DNA of 64,000 bases from an uncultured Myxococcales bacterium (GCA_903847405.1 CAINDP010000044.1:20459-84458); one strand, 5' to 3'; shown: positions 1 through 9,768, counted from the stretch's first letter. Numbers and translations are program-made. The notes: a model not told the origin generated them from the sequence alone.

Positions 1-218
1 ACGTCAACATCCGCGCGGGCATCTCGGTGCTGGCCTACGTCCAATCTGCCCGAAGTGCCCATCTGGACGGGCCAACCGACTGGGTGGCTCACTACAACGA
101 GGGCGTGCTGGTATCCTCGGGAGGGCCGGGGGAGCGGTACGCCCGCCGGGTGAAGTACCTGATGCGGCGCCATCGGCTGCTGGCCGAAGAGCGCTATCGT
201 TCGTTCCGCGGCTGGTAG
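1..218 (+). CDS. Lytic transglycosylase, C-terminal fragment (cut by window edge)
   Basis: The open frame enters from the left edge (codons start at base 3) and stops at TAG 216-218. The visible ~70 residues contain NIRAGISVLAYV followed by VAHYNEGV. This matches the end of SLT-type lytic transglycosylase domains, where 'N..aG...L' and an 'aYN.G' motif line the peptidoglycan groove. The family cleaves the glycan strand of peptidoglycan in the periplasm. The catalytic Glu and any signal peptide lie outside the window, so the assignment rests on the tail only. The next gene starts 27 bases downstream on the same strand. The GTG at 27 used by the ORF track is internal, not a real start. Confidence 0.5.
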   Translation, partial: VNIRAGISVLAYVQSARSAHLDGPTDWVAHYNEGVLVSSGGPGERYARRVKYLMRRHRLLAEERYRSFRGW

Positions 219-245
219 TCAACCGCCAACAACAATAGGAAGACG

Positions 246-2789
246 ATGAACATCCATTCCTTCCAGGTGAAGCCGAACCTCCCGCCCGTCCTGGCGCCGC
301 TGCGCGAACTGGCCATGAACGTGTGGTACTCGTGGAACTGGGACGCGGTCCAGTTGTTCATCCGGCTGGATCCGGTGCTGTGGGAGAAGTGCGGCCAGAA
401 CCCCGTTCTGATGCTGGGGCAACTGTCCCAGGACGCCCTGGACGCCGCGGCCCGGGACGAGTCCTTCGTCAGCAACCTCAACCGCGTGCACGATCAGTTC
501 CGGCGCTACCTTTCGCAGCCCGGTTGGTTCACCGAGAACCACGGGGCCGAGCGCCGGTTCCTGACCGCCTACTTTTCGACCGAGTACGGCCTGGACGAGG
601 GCCTTCCGATCTACTCCGGCGGCCTGGGCGTCCTGTCGGGCGACCACCTGAAGAGCGCGTCGGACCTGGGCCTGCCGCTGGTGGGCGTGGGCCTGCTGTA
701 CCAGAAGGGCTACTTCCGGCAGATCCTGAACGCCGACGGCTGGCAGCAGGAACTGTACCCGGACAACGACTGGTACAACATGCCGGTCCACATCGAAACC
801 GGGGACGACCACAACCCCCTGACCATCGACGTGGATCTGGCGGGCGAGCGCGTGCTGGCCCGCGTGTGGCGCGTGCAGGTCGGGCGGACGCCGCTGATCC
901 TGCTGGACACCAACGTGGACGGGAATGCGCAGCATCACCGCGAGATCACGTCGACCCTGTACGGCGGCGACCGCGAGATGCGCATCCGGCAGGAGATGGT
1001 GCTGGGCGTGGGCGGTGTCCGGGCGCTGCGGGCGCTGGGGATGGAGCCCACGGTCTTCCACATGAACGAGGGGCACTCGGCGTTCCTGGCCCTGGAGCGC
1101 ATCCGCACGCTGATGAAGGACTTCGGGGTCACCGCCGGCGCCGCCCGGGAGTTCGTGGCCGCGACCAACGTGTTCACGACGCACACGCCGGTCCCTGCCG
1201 GCAACGAAACGTTCGACCCGGCGCTGGTCCTGAAGTACCTCCAGCCCATCGCCAGCGAGATCGGGCTGTCGGCGCAGGAATTCCTGGCGATCGGCCAGGA
1301 CGGTCCCCAGGCCGGGAAGACCTTCGGCATGACGGTCCTGGCGCTGCGCAACGCCTCGTTCGCGAACGGGGTCAGCAAGCTGCACGGCGAGGTGGCCCGG
1401 ACGATGTGGAAGGACCTGTGGCCGGGGCTGCCCGAGGCCGAGGTGCCGATCACGTCCATCACGAACGGCATCCACACGCGGTCGTGGATCAGCCACGACA
1501 TGGCCGAACTGTACCTGCGCTACCTGGGGCCCCGGTTCATCGAGAACCCGGGGGATGCCTCGGTGTGGGACCGGATCGACTCGATCCCGGCGTCCGAACT
1601 GTGGCGCATCCACCAGATCCGGAAGGAGCGCCTGGTGTTCTTCGTGCGCAAGCGTCTGGCCGCCCAGTTGCGACGGCAGGGTGCGGGCCCGGCGTCGCTG
1701 CGGACGGCCGAGGAGGTCCTGGATCCCCAGGCGCTGACGATGGGCTTTTCGCGGCGGTTCGCGACATACAAGCGCGCAAGCCTGCTGTTCCGGCAGCCCG
1801 AGCGGCTGGTGCGCCTGCTGACCGATTCCCAGCGCCCGGTGCAGATCCTGTTCGCCGGGAAGGCCCACCCCCAGGACCTGCCCGCGAAGGAAATCATCAA
1901 GTCGGTCGTGGGGCACGCCCGGGACGCCCGGCTGCGGCACCGGATCGTGTTCCTGGAGGACTACGACATCAACGTCGCGCGGTACCTGGTGCAGGGCGTG
2001 GACGTGTGGCTGAACACCCCCCGGCGCCCGCTGGAGGCCTCGGGCACGTCGGGCATGAAGGCGGCCGCGAACGGCGCGCTGAACTGCAGCGTGCTGGACG
2101 GGTGGTGGGAAGAGGGCCACGACGTGGACACGGGCTGGGCCATCGGCGACGCCGAGGTGTACCCGGACCCGGAGGAGCAGGATCGCATCGAATGCGAGTC
2201 GCTGTACCACCTGCTGGAAAACGAGATCGTCCCCCTGTTCTGGGACCGGGACCGCAGCGGGATGCCGCGCCAGTGGCTGACCATGATGAAGGCCTCGATC
2301 AAGAAGCTGGGTTCCGTGTTCAACACCCACCGCATGGTCCGCGAATACACCGAGCGCGCGTACCTGCCGGCCCATCGCCTGGGGCGGCGGTGGCTGGACG
2401 AAAGCCTGGAAGGCGCGACGGCCCTGAACCTGTGGCGCCAGCGCGTTGATTCTGCGTGGCCGCAGGTGTCCGTGCGCCTGGACGAAACCCCGGCCCGCGA
2501 GATCGGCGTCGGCACCACGCTGGAAGTCCCGGTGCGCGTGCGGCTGGGCTCGCTGTCCCCCGAGGACGTGGCCGTGGAAGTGCGGTATGGGCCCCTGGCT
2601 CCGGACGGCGAGATTCGGGATGCGGTCGTCAGCCGTGCCGAACTGGTCCGCAGCGAGGGCGCCGAGCACCTGTTCCTGGCGAAGCTGCCTTGCACCGTGA
2701 CCGGCCGATGCGGCTTTGCTGCGCGCATCCTGCCCCTGCACAAGGACCTTCTGGCCCCCTACACCCCGCTGCGCATCACCTGGGAGTGA
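246..2789 (+). CDS. glgP: Alpha-glucan phosphorylase (GT35, DUF3417-containing type)
   Basis: 847-residue cytoplasmic enzyme that would phosphorolyse alpha-1,4-glucans (glycogen or maltodextrin) to glucose 1-phosphate with pyridoxal phosphate. The N-terminal ~115 residues look like the DUF3417 cap of the shorter bacterial phosphorylase subfamily. They are followed by the conserved STEYGLDEGLPIYSGGLGVLSGDH block. The PLP-binding lysine is expected at about K605 in EASGTSGMKAAANG. HMNEGHSAF and FTTHTPVPAGNETF are further family signatures. The start follows an AGGAAG Shine-Dalgarno motif. It lies 27 bases after the transglycosylase fragment and 81 bases before an alpha/beta hydrolase. No other glycogen gene is in the window. 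Confidence 0.93.
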   Translation: MNIHSFQVKPNLPPVLAPLRELAMNVWYSWNWDAVQLFIRLDPVLWEKCGQNPVLMLGQLSQDALDAAARDESFVSNLNRVHDQFRRYLSQPGWFTENHGAERRFLTAYFSTEYGLDEGLPIYSGGLGVLSGDHLKSASDLGLPLVGVGLLYQKGYFRQILNADGWQQELYPDNDWYNMPVHIETGDDHNPLTIDVDLAGERVLARVWRVQVGRTPLILLDTNVDGNAQHHREITSTLYGGDREMRIRQEMVLGVGGVRALRALGMEPTVFHMNEGHSAFLALERIRTLMKDFGVTAGAAREFVAATNVFTTHTPVPAGNETFDPALVLKYLQPIASEIGLSAQEFLAIGQDGPQAGKTFGMTVLALRNASFANGVSKLHGEVARTMWKDLWPGLPEAEVPITSITNGIHTRSWISHDMAELYLRYLGPRFIENPGDASVWDRIDSIPASELWRIHQIRKERLVFFVRKRLAAQLRRQGAGPASLRTAEEVLDPQALTMGFSRRFATYKRASLLFRQPERLVRLLTDSQRPVQILFAGKAHPQDLPAKEIIKSVVGHARDARLRHRIVFLEDYDINVARYLVQGVDVWLNTPRRPLEASGTSGMKAAANGALNCSVLDGWWEEGHDVDTGWAIGDAEVYPDPEEQDRIECESLYHLLENEIVPLFWDRDRSGMPRQWLTMMKASIKKLGSVFNTHRMVREYTERAYLPAHRLGRRWLDESLEGATALNLWRQRVDSAWPQVSVRLDETPAREIGVGTTLEVPVRVRLGSLSPEDVAVEVRYGPLAPDGEIRDAVVSRAELVRSEGAEHLFLAKLPCTVTGRCGFAARILPLHKDLLAPYTPLRITWE

Positions 2790-2870
2790 TTGCGCTTTGC
2801 GGCGAACCTCGACGCGCCCCCGACCGCGTCGGATTCCCCCTTCAAGCATTCCAACTGATCGGGAGGCGGC

Positions 2871-3674
2871 ATGGTCCGGGAAACCCGCCAGGTCCAGGTG
2901 GACGACGTCGAACTTGCCTTCCGCGTCGTGGGCGAGGGGCCGCCCCTGCTGCTGGTGATGGGGCATACGGGAACCCAGGACCAGTGGCCCCTGGCGTTCG
3001 TCAATGCGCTGGCCCGCGATCACCGGGTCATCACGTACGACCATCGGGGCATGGGTGACTCGTCGTCGCCGCCCGGGGAATGGACCATCGAACGGCTGGC
3101 GGATGACGCGGCCGGTCTGCTGGCCGCCCTGGGCACCGGGCCCGCCGACGTCCTGGGGTGGTCCCTGGGAGGGTTGGTCGTGCAGGAACTGGCGCTGCGG
3201 CATCCCGGCGCCGTCCGGCGACTGGTCCTGCTGGCGACCTCCGCCGGGGGGGCCGAGGCCCTGCTGCCGGACCCGGAGGTGTTGGCAGTGCTGCACGACG
3301 ATTCGGTGATCGGCGCCCAGCGCGCCCGCCGGATCCTGGCACTGCTGCTGCCCGCCGCGTGGCTGGCTGCCCATCGGGCCTTCCTGATGGAGTATCCGCG
3401 TCCCCGTCACGTGGCGTCGCAGGACGCCGCCCGCCGCCAGTGGAGGGCGGTCACCTCGTGGCAGGGGGCCTGGGAACGCCTTCCCGGACTGCGCGTGCCC
3501 ACCCTGATCGTCACCGGGGACCAGGACGCCGTGACCCCGCCGGAAAACAGCCTGCACCTCGCAGGACGCATCCCGGGGGCCTGGCTGGTCCGCCTGGAAG
3601 GGGGAGGGCACGGCGTGCTGTACCAGGTCCCCCGACGCCTGGCGCAGATCGTCCACGTGTTCCTGGAGGATTGA
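2871..3674 (+). CDS. Alpha/beta hydrolase
   Basis: 267-residue soluble hydrolase of the alpha/beta fold. The nucleophile is S98 in GWSLGG. The acid is probably the Asp in TGDQDAVTP and the base the His in GGGHGVLY near the C-terminus; spacing and order are those of the family. An HG-like oxyanion segment (MGHTGTQDQW) and YDHRGMGDSS match esterase, lactonase or haloperoxidase-like members. No signal peptide is visible, so it should be cytoplasmic. The ATG follows a GGGAGG motif. It lies between the phosphorylase and a sensor kinase on the same strand. The substrate cannot be read from sequence. Confidence 0.85.
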   Translation: MVRETRQVQVDDVELAFRVVGEGPPLLLVMGHTGTQDQWPLAFVNALARDHRVITYDHRGMGDSSSPPGEWTIERLADDAAGLLAALGTGPADVLGWSLGGLVVQELALRHPGAVRRLVLLATSAGGAEALLPDPEVLAVLHDDSVIGAQRARRILALLLPAAWLAAHRAFLMEYPRPRHVASQDAARRQWRAVTSWQGAWERLPGLRVPTLIVTGDQDAVTPPENSLHLAGRIPGAWLVRLEGGGHGVLYQVPRRLAQIVHVFLED

Positions 3675-3702
3675 TTCCAGGGCCTTCCGGCGCCGCCCCC
3701 AT

Positions 3703-3731
3703 TTGACTCGCACCGCCGATGCAGGGAAGAT
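3703..3731 (+). promoter_or_regulatory. Possible weak promoter upstream of the kinase gene
   Basis: TTGACT, a 17-base spacer and GAAGAT (only 3 of 6 matches to the -10 consensus). It would start transcription about 30 bases before the TTG start of the kinase. The -35 is good and the -10 poor, so this is a tentative call. Confidence 0.25.
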
Positions 3732-3767
3732 CGTCCGGACAAATATGCGGTTCCCCGGGGGGAGTGC

Positions 3768-6194
3768 TTGGCGCGATCCTGCGTCGACGACAGGGAAGCG
3801 GACGCGCGGCGGGCGGCGACGCGGCCGCGGCGGCTCCCGGGTCATGCATCGACGCACCTGCGGAACCTCCTGCTGACGATCTTCCTGCTGTTCCTGGCCT
3901 GCCTGCTCGCCGGGACCGCTGCGTACTACCGGATCCAGAGCGACCAACTCCTTGACGACCAGCGGGTCGCCCTGGAGGAGGTCGCCGACCTCAAGGTGCG
4001 CCAGATCGAACAATGGATGGCCGAGCGCAGGGCCGACGCGGAGGTTCTGCGGGAGAACGGCGCGATATTGCCGTCGCTGCAGCAACTCGCTTCCGGGGAA
4101 CCGAACCTCCGGGCGCGGGAAGACGTCCAGGCCTGGTTGGCGCCCATGCAGCGCAGTTACGGGTACCTGGGCATCGTGGTGCTGTCCTCCGACAATCGCG
4201 CGCTGGCGTGGGTCCCGGAAGGCGTGCCGATGAACCTGGGACCGGAGGACCTTCAGGACGCCCGGGAAGTCCGCGGGAATCCCGACCTTGTGCGGATCGG
4301 TCTGCACGTGCAGGAACCCGCGGAAAGCGTCGTCATCGACATCGCGATCGCCTTGAGGGCCGGGGGGGGCACGCGACCGGAAGACCCCTTCGTGGCCGTC
4401 TTCCGGATGGACGCCGACAAGGCCCTGATCCATTACGTCCAGGACTGGCCCGCCCAGAGTCCCTCCGCCGAGGCGCTGCTGGTCCAGCAGGACGGGGACG
4501 AGGTGGTGTACCTGACGGGGACCCGGCTGGGCCGGCATCGGCCGCTGGCCCTGAGGGTGCCGATCGGATCGCCGTCCCTGCCCGCGGCGCGGGCCCTGCG
4601 GGGCGATCATGGGGTGTTCGAGGGGATCGACTACCGGGGCGTCGAGGTGTTGTTTGCGACCCGGAAGGTTTCGGGGACCGGATGGGCGCTGGTCGCCAAG
4701 AAGGATTCCCTGGAAGTCCAGGCGCCCCTGCGATTCCGGATGGCCTGGGCCCTGTTCGCGCTGGTCCTGACGTCGCTGGCCGCAGCGCTGGGCCTTCGGC
4801 TGGTCTGGCGCGGGGCCGAGGCGGAACTGGTGCGGGAGCGCCTGGCCACGGCCGCGGATCGGGCCGAACTGTCGAAGCTGTACCAGACCCTCGGCGACGT
4901 GAACGCCGCCGTCATCCGGACGCGGGACCGGAGGGTCCTGCTGGATCGGGTGTGCGAGATCGCGGTGCAGATGGGAGGATTCCGGCTGGCCTGGGTCGGG
5001 TGGCCCGATGCCGAAACGAACCGGATCGTTTCCCTGGCGCGGCACGGGGAGGCGGCCGGATTCCTGGACGATGCCCGCATGTCGAACCTGGATCAACCGG
5101 AGGGACGCGGTCCCACGGGGACGGCCCTCCGGGAAGGTCGGATCGTCGTGTGCGAGGACGTCCAGTCCGACCCGAGGATGCAGCCCTGGCGGGTCCAGAT
5201 GATGGCCTACGGGCTGGGATCGGCGGCGGCCTTCCCGCTGACCGTCCGGGGCGCCGTGGTCGGCGTGTTCTCCCTCTATGCGGTCGAGACCTCGGCATTC
5301 GCGCCCAGGCGCCTGGACCTGCTGGAACGTCTGGCGGCCGACGTGTCGTACGCGCTGGAATTCCTGGAGGAAGCTGACCTGCGTGAGGAAGCCGAGGAGG
5401 CGATCCGGCGGCTGAACGTCGAACTGGAGGAGAGGGTACGCCGGCGAACGGCGCAGGTGGACGCCGTGAATCGCGAACTGGAGTCCTTCGCCTACTCGGT
5501 TTCGCACGACCTCCGCGCGCCGTTGCGGGCCATGGACGGCTTCGCCCAGGCCCTCATCGAGGACTGCAGCGACCAGGTTCCGCCCCAGGGCCAGGTGTAC
5601 CTCCAGCGCATCCAGGCGGCGTCCCAGCGCATGGGACACCTGATCGACGACCTGCTGCGGCTGTCGCGGGTCACCCGGGCCGAGATGCGGAACGAGCGGG
5701 TGGACCTGTCGGCGCTGGTGAACCGGATCGTGGCCGAACTGCGCGCCGTCGAGCCGGATCGGCAGGTCCTGGTGACCGTGCAGCCGGGCCTGGAGGCTGT
5801 CGGGGATGCGAACCTCCTGTGGATCGCCCTGGACAACCTCCTGGGAAACGCCTGGAAGTTCACGCAGAGGCGGCTGGTCGCGCACATCGACGTGGGCGCC
5901 CGGGTGCGCGGCGGCGTGCACGAGTTCTATGTGACCGACGACGGGGAAGGGTTCGATCCCAACCTCGCGGGCCAGTTGTTCGCGCCGTTCCAGCGCCTTC
6001 ACTCGGCCAGCGAGTTCCCCGGGACCGGGATCGGACTGGCCACGGTCCAGCGGGTCGTGGCAAGGCATGGCGGGCACGTGGGGGCCGTGGCGATGCCGGG
6101 GGAAGGGGCGACCTTCTGGTTCACCCTGGGGGAAACTGCAACGGAGGGCGATGCCCATGAAACCGATCCTGCTGGTCGAAGACAGCCAGGATGA
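3768..6194 (+). CDS. Membrane sensor histidine kinase with GAF domain, phytochrome-type transmitter
   Basis: 808 residues. One transmembrane helix at about residues 33-53 is followed by an extracytoplasmic sensor region, a second helix at about 325-347, a GAF domain at about 385-530 and a short coiled coil. Next come HisKA with H580 in YSVSHDLRAP and a HATPase domain (N-box LDNLLGNAWKF, then DDGEGF and GTGIGL). The transmitter resembles those of bacteriophytochromes, though no chromophore Cys was looked for or is obvious. The TTG start is chosen because a GGGGGGAG motif precedes it and no in-frame ATG lies before the first helix. The 3' end overlaps the next gene by 44 bases, so the two are translationally coupled and should form one phosphorelay. 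Confidence 0.88.
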   Translation: MARSCVDDREADARRAATRPRRLPGHASTHLRNLLLTIFLLFLACLLAGTAAYYRIQSDQLLDDQRVALEEVADLKVRQIEQWMAERRADAEVLRENGAILPSLQQLASGEPNLRAREDVQAWLAPMQRSYGYLGIVVLSSDNRALAWVPEGVPMNLGPEDLQDAREVRGNPDLVRIGLHVQEPAESVVIDIAIALRAGGGTRPEDPFVAVFRMDADKALIHYVQDWPAQSPSAEALLVQQDGDEVVYLTGTRLGRHRPLALRVPIGSPSLPAARALRGDHGVFEGIDYRGVEVLFATRKVSGTGWALVAKKDSLEVQAPLRFRMAWALFALVLTSLAAALGLRLVWRGAEAELVRERLATAADRAELSKLYQTLGDVNAAVIRTRDRRVLLDRVCEIAVQMGGFRLAWVGWPDAETNRIVSLARHGEAAGFLDDARMSNLDQPEGRGPTGTALREGRIVVCEDVQSDPRMQPWRVQMMAYGLGSAAAFPLTVRGAVVGVFSLYAVETSAFAPRRLDLLERLAADVSYALEFLEEADLREEAEEAIRRLNVELEERVRRRTAQVDAVNRELESFAYSVSHDLRAPLRAMDGFAQALIEDCSDQVPPQGQVYLQRIQAASQRMGHLIDDLLRLSRVTRAEMRNERVDLSALVNRIVAELRAVEPDRQVLVTVQPGLEAVGDANLLWIALDNLLGNAWKFTQRRLVAHIDVGARVRGGVHEFYVTDDGEGFDPNLAGQLFAPFQRLHSASEFPGTGIGLATVQRVVARHGGHVGAVAMPGEGATFWFTLGETATEGDAHETDPAGRRQPG

Positions 6195-6579
6195 CGAACT
6201 GCTGGTGATTCGGACCCTGAAGAAGAACCACATCGCGAACGAGATCCTGGTGGCCCGGGACGGTGCGGAGGCGCTGGACTACCTGTTCGGCCAGGGCACC
6301 CGGCTGGGGCACGCGCCGCTGGACCCGCAGGTCGTGCTGCTGGACCTGAAACTGCCCAAGCTGTCGGGGCTGGACGTCCTGCGGGAAATCCGGAAGGACC
6401 CGCGGATTCGACTGGTGCCGGTGGTGGTGCTGACGTCGTCGGACGAGGACGGGGACGTCGAGGAGTCCTATCGGCTGGGCGCGAACAGCTACGTGAAGAA
6501 GCCGGTCGCCTTCCCGGAATTCTCGGAAGCCATCCGGAACGTGGGTCTGTACTGGATGGTCATCAACCGCCCGGCATAG
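6151..6579 (+). CDS. Rcp1-like single-domain response regulator
   Basis: 142-residue CheY-like receiver with no output domain. The phosphoacceptor is D65 in VVLLDLKLPK, the acidic pocket is in LLVEDSQDD, and a conserved Lys follows in YVKKPVAF. The extended loop after the phosphorylation helix and the phrase ALDYLF are typical of regulators paired with phytochrome-type kinases (Rcp1 family). The start at 6151 follows GGAGGG. An in-frame ATG two codons later is an alternative. The upstream extension in the ORF track lies inside the kinase gene and is not used. It overlaps the kinase by 44 bases and is its likely partner. Confidence 0.9.
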   Translation: MPMKPILLVEDSQDDELLVIRTLKKNHIANEILVARDGAEALDYLFGQGTRLGHAPLDPQVVLLDLKLPKLSGLDVLREIRKDPRIRLVPVVVLTSSDEDGDVEESYRLGANSYVKKPVAFPEFSEAIRNVGLYWMVINRPA

Positions 6580-6606
6580 TGCCGCGGCCGGCGGGTTCGA
6601 ACCGCG

Positions 6607-7824
6607 TCACACGTCCAGGCGTCGACGGGCGTCGTCCAGCAGGCGGGCGATCGGGAGGCCGTGCGGGCAGGCGCGCTCGGCAGCGGTCCAGTCCGCCCCG
6701 GCCAGGCGGGCACGGTCGGCGGCCGGGATGGCGTGGAAGGCTTCCCGGGCCCGGTGGATGTCACCGTAGGCGTTGTCGTACATCAGGCAGCGCATCGCGT
6801 CGGCGACCGGGGCCCCGCCGGATGCGTCCTCGCAGGCCCCGCACGCGCGGCAGAATGTTTCGTGGGTCTCGGCGGCGAAGCGGTGGAGGGCGTCGCGGTC
6901 GTCGAGGGCCAGCGTGGTCCTGTCGAAGGCCGCCGCCACGTATTCCTGCAAGGTTCCGAAGGAGGTCATCCGGGCGCAGATCGTCGCGATGGCCGGGTGC
7001 TCCCAGAGGGCCTTCAGCATCGCCTGCTCGGGCGTGAAGCCGCGCTTCAGGAAGCCCGCCGCCATGCGCGCCTCGGCATCGTCGGAGGGGGTGATGGGCC
7101 CGCCGCCCTTGAACTTCATGCCGATGATGCCGACGCCTGCTGCGCGGCAGGATTCGAGGGCGGCGGCCATCTTCCGATCCGCCAGCAGGCGGTAGTTCAC
7201 GGCGGTCATCACGACGTCGATCCACCCGAGGGAGGCGGCCGATTCCAGCAGGTATTCCATGCGTTTGTGGCAGCTGAACCCGAAGTGGCGGATGCGCCCC
7301 TCGGCCTTGTTGCGCGCGGCCCACTCCTTGACCTGGGGCGTCAGGACGTCCGCGTCCTTGATGCCGTGGAGCAGGTAGAGGTCGATGGTGGGGGTCGACA
7401 GGCGCCGCAGGGACTGGTCGAGAAGGGTCGTCATCCCCGCGGGGTCGGTCGCGTCGGACTTGGTCACCAGGAACACGCGGGCGCGGTCCTCGGGGCTGCG
7501 CTGGAAATACCGGCCGAAGCCTTCCTCGCTGTTCCCGTTTTCGTAGCAGTCCGCCGTGTCCCAGTGGGTCACGCCCCAGGCCAGGGTCTGGCGCAGGAAC
7601 AGTTGGGCGGAGCGCGTGTCGAACATGCCGCCCAGGGCCAGCATCGGGACGTTCACGCCGGTGCGTCCCAGGGGGCGGGTCGGGATGGGCTTCGGGGTCA
7701 GGGGCGGGGCCGCCTGGGCGGGGGCCGCGTGCGCCTGGGCGAGGGCCGCGGGTGCGCCGAGGATCGTCGCGCCGGTGAGGCAGCCGACCTTCAGGAAGCC
7801 GCGTCGGGTCAGGCGATGGTCCAT
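6607..7824 (-). CDS. TAT-exported aldo/keto reductase with C-terminal Fe-S-type cysteine cluster
   Basis: 405 residues. The N-terminus RRGFLKVG plus a hydrophobic stretch ending near AHA is a twin-arginine signal. The core is an aldo/keto reductase barrel (PTRPLGRTGVNVPMLALGG; DTADCYENG; HFGFSCHKR). The C-terminus has CRACGAC and later CPHGLPI, the pattern of the subfamily that appends a small 4Fe-4S domain. It would therefore reduce or oxidise a carbonyl outside the cytoplasm, with electrons passing through Fe-S rather than only NADPH (inference). The ATG follows an ideal AGGAGG. It is the last gene of the redox operon, 9 bases after the poly-ferredoxin gene, and converges on the response regulator gene. 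Confidence 0.85.
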   Translation of the reverse strand: MDHRLTRRGFLKVGCLTGATILGAPAALAQAHAAPAQAAPPLTPKPIPTRPLGRTGVNVPMLALGGMFDTRSAQLFLRQTLAWGVTHWDTADCYENGNSEEGFGRYFQRSPEDRARVFLVTKSDATDPAGMTTLLDQSLRRLSTPTIDLYLLHGIKDADVLTPQVKEWAARNKAEGRIRHFGFSCHKRMEYLLESAASLGWIDVVMTAVNYRLLADRKMAAALESCRAAGVGIIGMKFKGGGPITPSDDAEARMAAGFLKRGFTPEQAMLKALWEHPAIATICARMTSFGTLQEYVAAAFDRTTLALDDRDALHRFAAETHETFCRACGACEDASGGAPVADAMRCLMYDNAYGDIHRAREAFHAIPAADRARLAGADWTAAERACPHGLPIARLLDDARRRLDV

Positions 7825-7833
7825 GGGGTCCTC

Positions 7834-9768
7834 CTATCCCCTGCCCATGGAGCGGCGGGGGTCACGGGACTCGTTCTCGCTGGTGATGCGGACGGCACGG
7901 AGGCCGACCACGGGGCACTCGTGTTCGCAGACCCCGCAACCCGTGCAACGGCCGGGGTCGATGTAGGGCCGGTGCAGGCGGACGCGCAGTTCGACCCGCG
8001 CCCCGGCGGCCAGTAGCGCCCCGTCCTCGGGCCGCGCCAGGACCACCTGGTCCGCCGTGTTGTCCCGGACCCGCAGGCCCGGTTCCGGGGTGCCGACGAC
8101 GGCCACGAGGTAGTCCCCCCCGGCGACCCGGCCCGGGCGCAGGGGCGCGCCGTCCAGTCGCACGGTGGCGTCGTCGATCGCCGCGACGTCCCAGGGCCCT
8201 TCCCGAAGGGTTTCGACCCAGGATTCCAGCACGATGGCCTTCGGGCTGACCGGGCAGTTTTCCTGGCACACGATGCACGGCCGGCCCATGGCCCAGGGCA
8301 GGCACCGGCCGCGATCGATGAAGGCGCAGCCCATCTTGAGGGGCCCGGTGGCGTGGTGGTCGCCGCGGCCCAGCTTTTCGTCCAGCGTGAAGGGGCGGAT
8401 GGCGGCCGTGGGGCAGACGAAGCCGCAGGCGACGCAGTTCGGCTGGCAGCCGCTGGTGCCGATGCGGTTGTTCAGGACCGGGGTCCAGAGGGCCTCGACC
8501 CCGGTGTCGATGCCGGCGGGCTGGAGCACGCCGGTCGGGCAGATGCGCATGCACTGGCCGCAGCGCAGGCAGCGGTCCAGGAACTCGGGTTCTGGCAGCG
8601 CGCCCGGAGGACGCACCAGGGCGGGCGGGGTCGAGGCGCCGGCCTCCCCGGCCAGGCGCAGCAGGGGGGGCAGCGCCAGGCCCGACGCCAGCGACAGCAG
8701 GACGCCCCGGCGCGACACGTCGGGCAGGGGCCGCTCGCCGGCCTCGGACGGGCGCGTCCGGAAGGTGATCACGCCCTCCTTGCACGCCGGCAGGCAGTTC
8801 ATGCACAGGACGCACTCGGCGGTGCGGATCGTGCCCGAGGGCTCGCATGCGCCCTCGCAGTCCGCGTCGCAGGCCTTGCAGTTCGAGCAGGCGGGCGTCG
8901 TCCGGGCCACCCGCCACAGGGAATTGCGCCCCAGCAGTCCCATCAGGGCGCCGGACGGGCACAGGAAGCGACAGTAGAAGCGGGGGATGGCCAGGTTCGC
9001 CAGGAGCGACGCGGCCAGGAGGATCCCCAGCAGCGCGCCGCCCTGGACGTGCCGGGGCGCCGAAAAGAACAGGCCCACGGTACGGTCCAGCAAGGGCAGG
9101 ACGACGGTGTCCATCCCGCGGGTCAGGAAGGCGATGGGCGACAGCCAGCCGACGAGGTCCGTGGAGGCGAAGACCTCGTCGCCGGGAAGGACCCGGCCGG
9201 CCAGCATCCACAGGACGACCAGCGCCAGGGACCACGCCGCGGCGCGGCCCCGGGAACGGACGACGCGCGACAGGGCCAGGTACGCCAGGACGACGGCCCC
9301 GAAGGCGACCGCCGCCTGCACCGTCATGGGCCACCGGGCGCCCGGGCTGGCGCTGCCCCGGACGAGGTCGGCGGCGGCGGATGCCAGGAGGACGGCCAGC
9401 AGGTAGTACTTGACGCCCTGCCACTGCGAGGGCCGGTTCACCCGGGCCCGGTCGCCGCGCAGGAAGGACCGGCCCATCCAGCCGATGGCCTGGTGGAGCG
9501 TGCCGAAGGGGCAGATCCATCCGCAGAACGCACGGCCGACGATCACCGTGAGGGCGACGGTCGCCAGCGCCCAGAGCATGCCCGCGTACAGGGTGCCGGT
9601 GGCCAGGGTGGTCGCCAGGGCGGGCAGGGGGTCCAGTTCCAGGAACAGGTTCACGGGCCAACCGCGCACCTGGAACCGCCCTTCGCCGAAGGTCGTCACG
9701 GCGCAGAACCACAGGAACCATCCCAGGAAGAAGATCTGGGACACGCGGCGAACCGTTACGATGCGCAT
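7834..9768 (-). CDS. NapH/NapG-like membrane poly-[4Fe-4S] ferredoxin fusion protein
   Basis: 644 residues. The N-terminal half has several membrane helices with two CxxxCP motifs (FCGWICPFG, FYCRFLCPSG), as in NapH/NosR/CcoG-type proteins. Two short Cys clusters follow (CSNCKACDADC, CVLCMNCLPAC), then an internal SRRGVLLSLASG segment like a TAT anchor. The C-terminal half is NapG-like, with further clusters (CLRCGQCMRICPTG, CVACGFVC, CIVCQENCPV, CTGCGVCEHECPV). It could hold about six Fe-S clusters and move electrons across or along the membrane. The start at 9768 shares one base with the stop of the DUF362 gene (TGATG). The longer ORF-track version reads through that gene in another frame. 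Confidence 0.85.
   Translation of the reverse strand: MRIVTVRRVSQIFFLGWFLWFCAVTTFGEGRFQVRGWPVNLFLELDPLPALATTLATGTLYAGMLWALATVALTVIVGRAFCGWICPFGTLHQAIGWMGRSFLRGDRARVNRPSQWQGVKYYLLAVLLASAAADLVRGSASPGARWPMTVQAAVAFGAVVLAYLALSRVVRSRGRAAAWSLALVVLWMLAGRVLPGDEVFASTDLVGWLSPIAFLTRGMDTVVLPLLDRTVGLFFSAPRHVQGGALLGILLAASLLANLAIPRFYCRFLCPSGALMGLLGRNSLWRVARTTPACSNCKACDADCEGACEPSGTIRTAECVLCMNCLPACKEGVITFRTRPSEAGERPLPDVSRRGVLLSLASGLALPPLLRLAGEAGASTPPALVRPPGALPEPEFLDRCLRCGQCMRICPTGVLQPAGIDTGVEALWTPVLNNRIGTSGCQPNCVACGFVCPTAAIRPFTLDEKLGRGDHHATGPLKMGCAFIDRGRCLPWAMGRPCIVCQENCPVSPKAIVLESWVETLREGPWDVAAIDDATVRLDGAPLRPGRVAGGDYLVAVVGTPEPGLRVRDNTADQVVLARPEDGALLAAGARVELRVRLHRPYIDPGRCTGCGVCEHECPVVGLRAVRITSENESRDPRRSMGRG

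Noticed and set aside
219-6233. 2004-residue minus-strand ORF
   Set aside because: It is antisense to the phosphorylase, hydrolase and kinase genes, which carry clear motifs. Its composition (His, Gln, Arg, Gly, Pro) is that of a GC-rich shadow frame.
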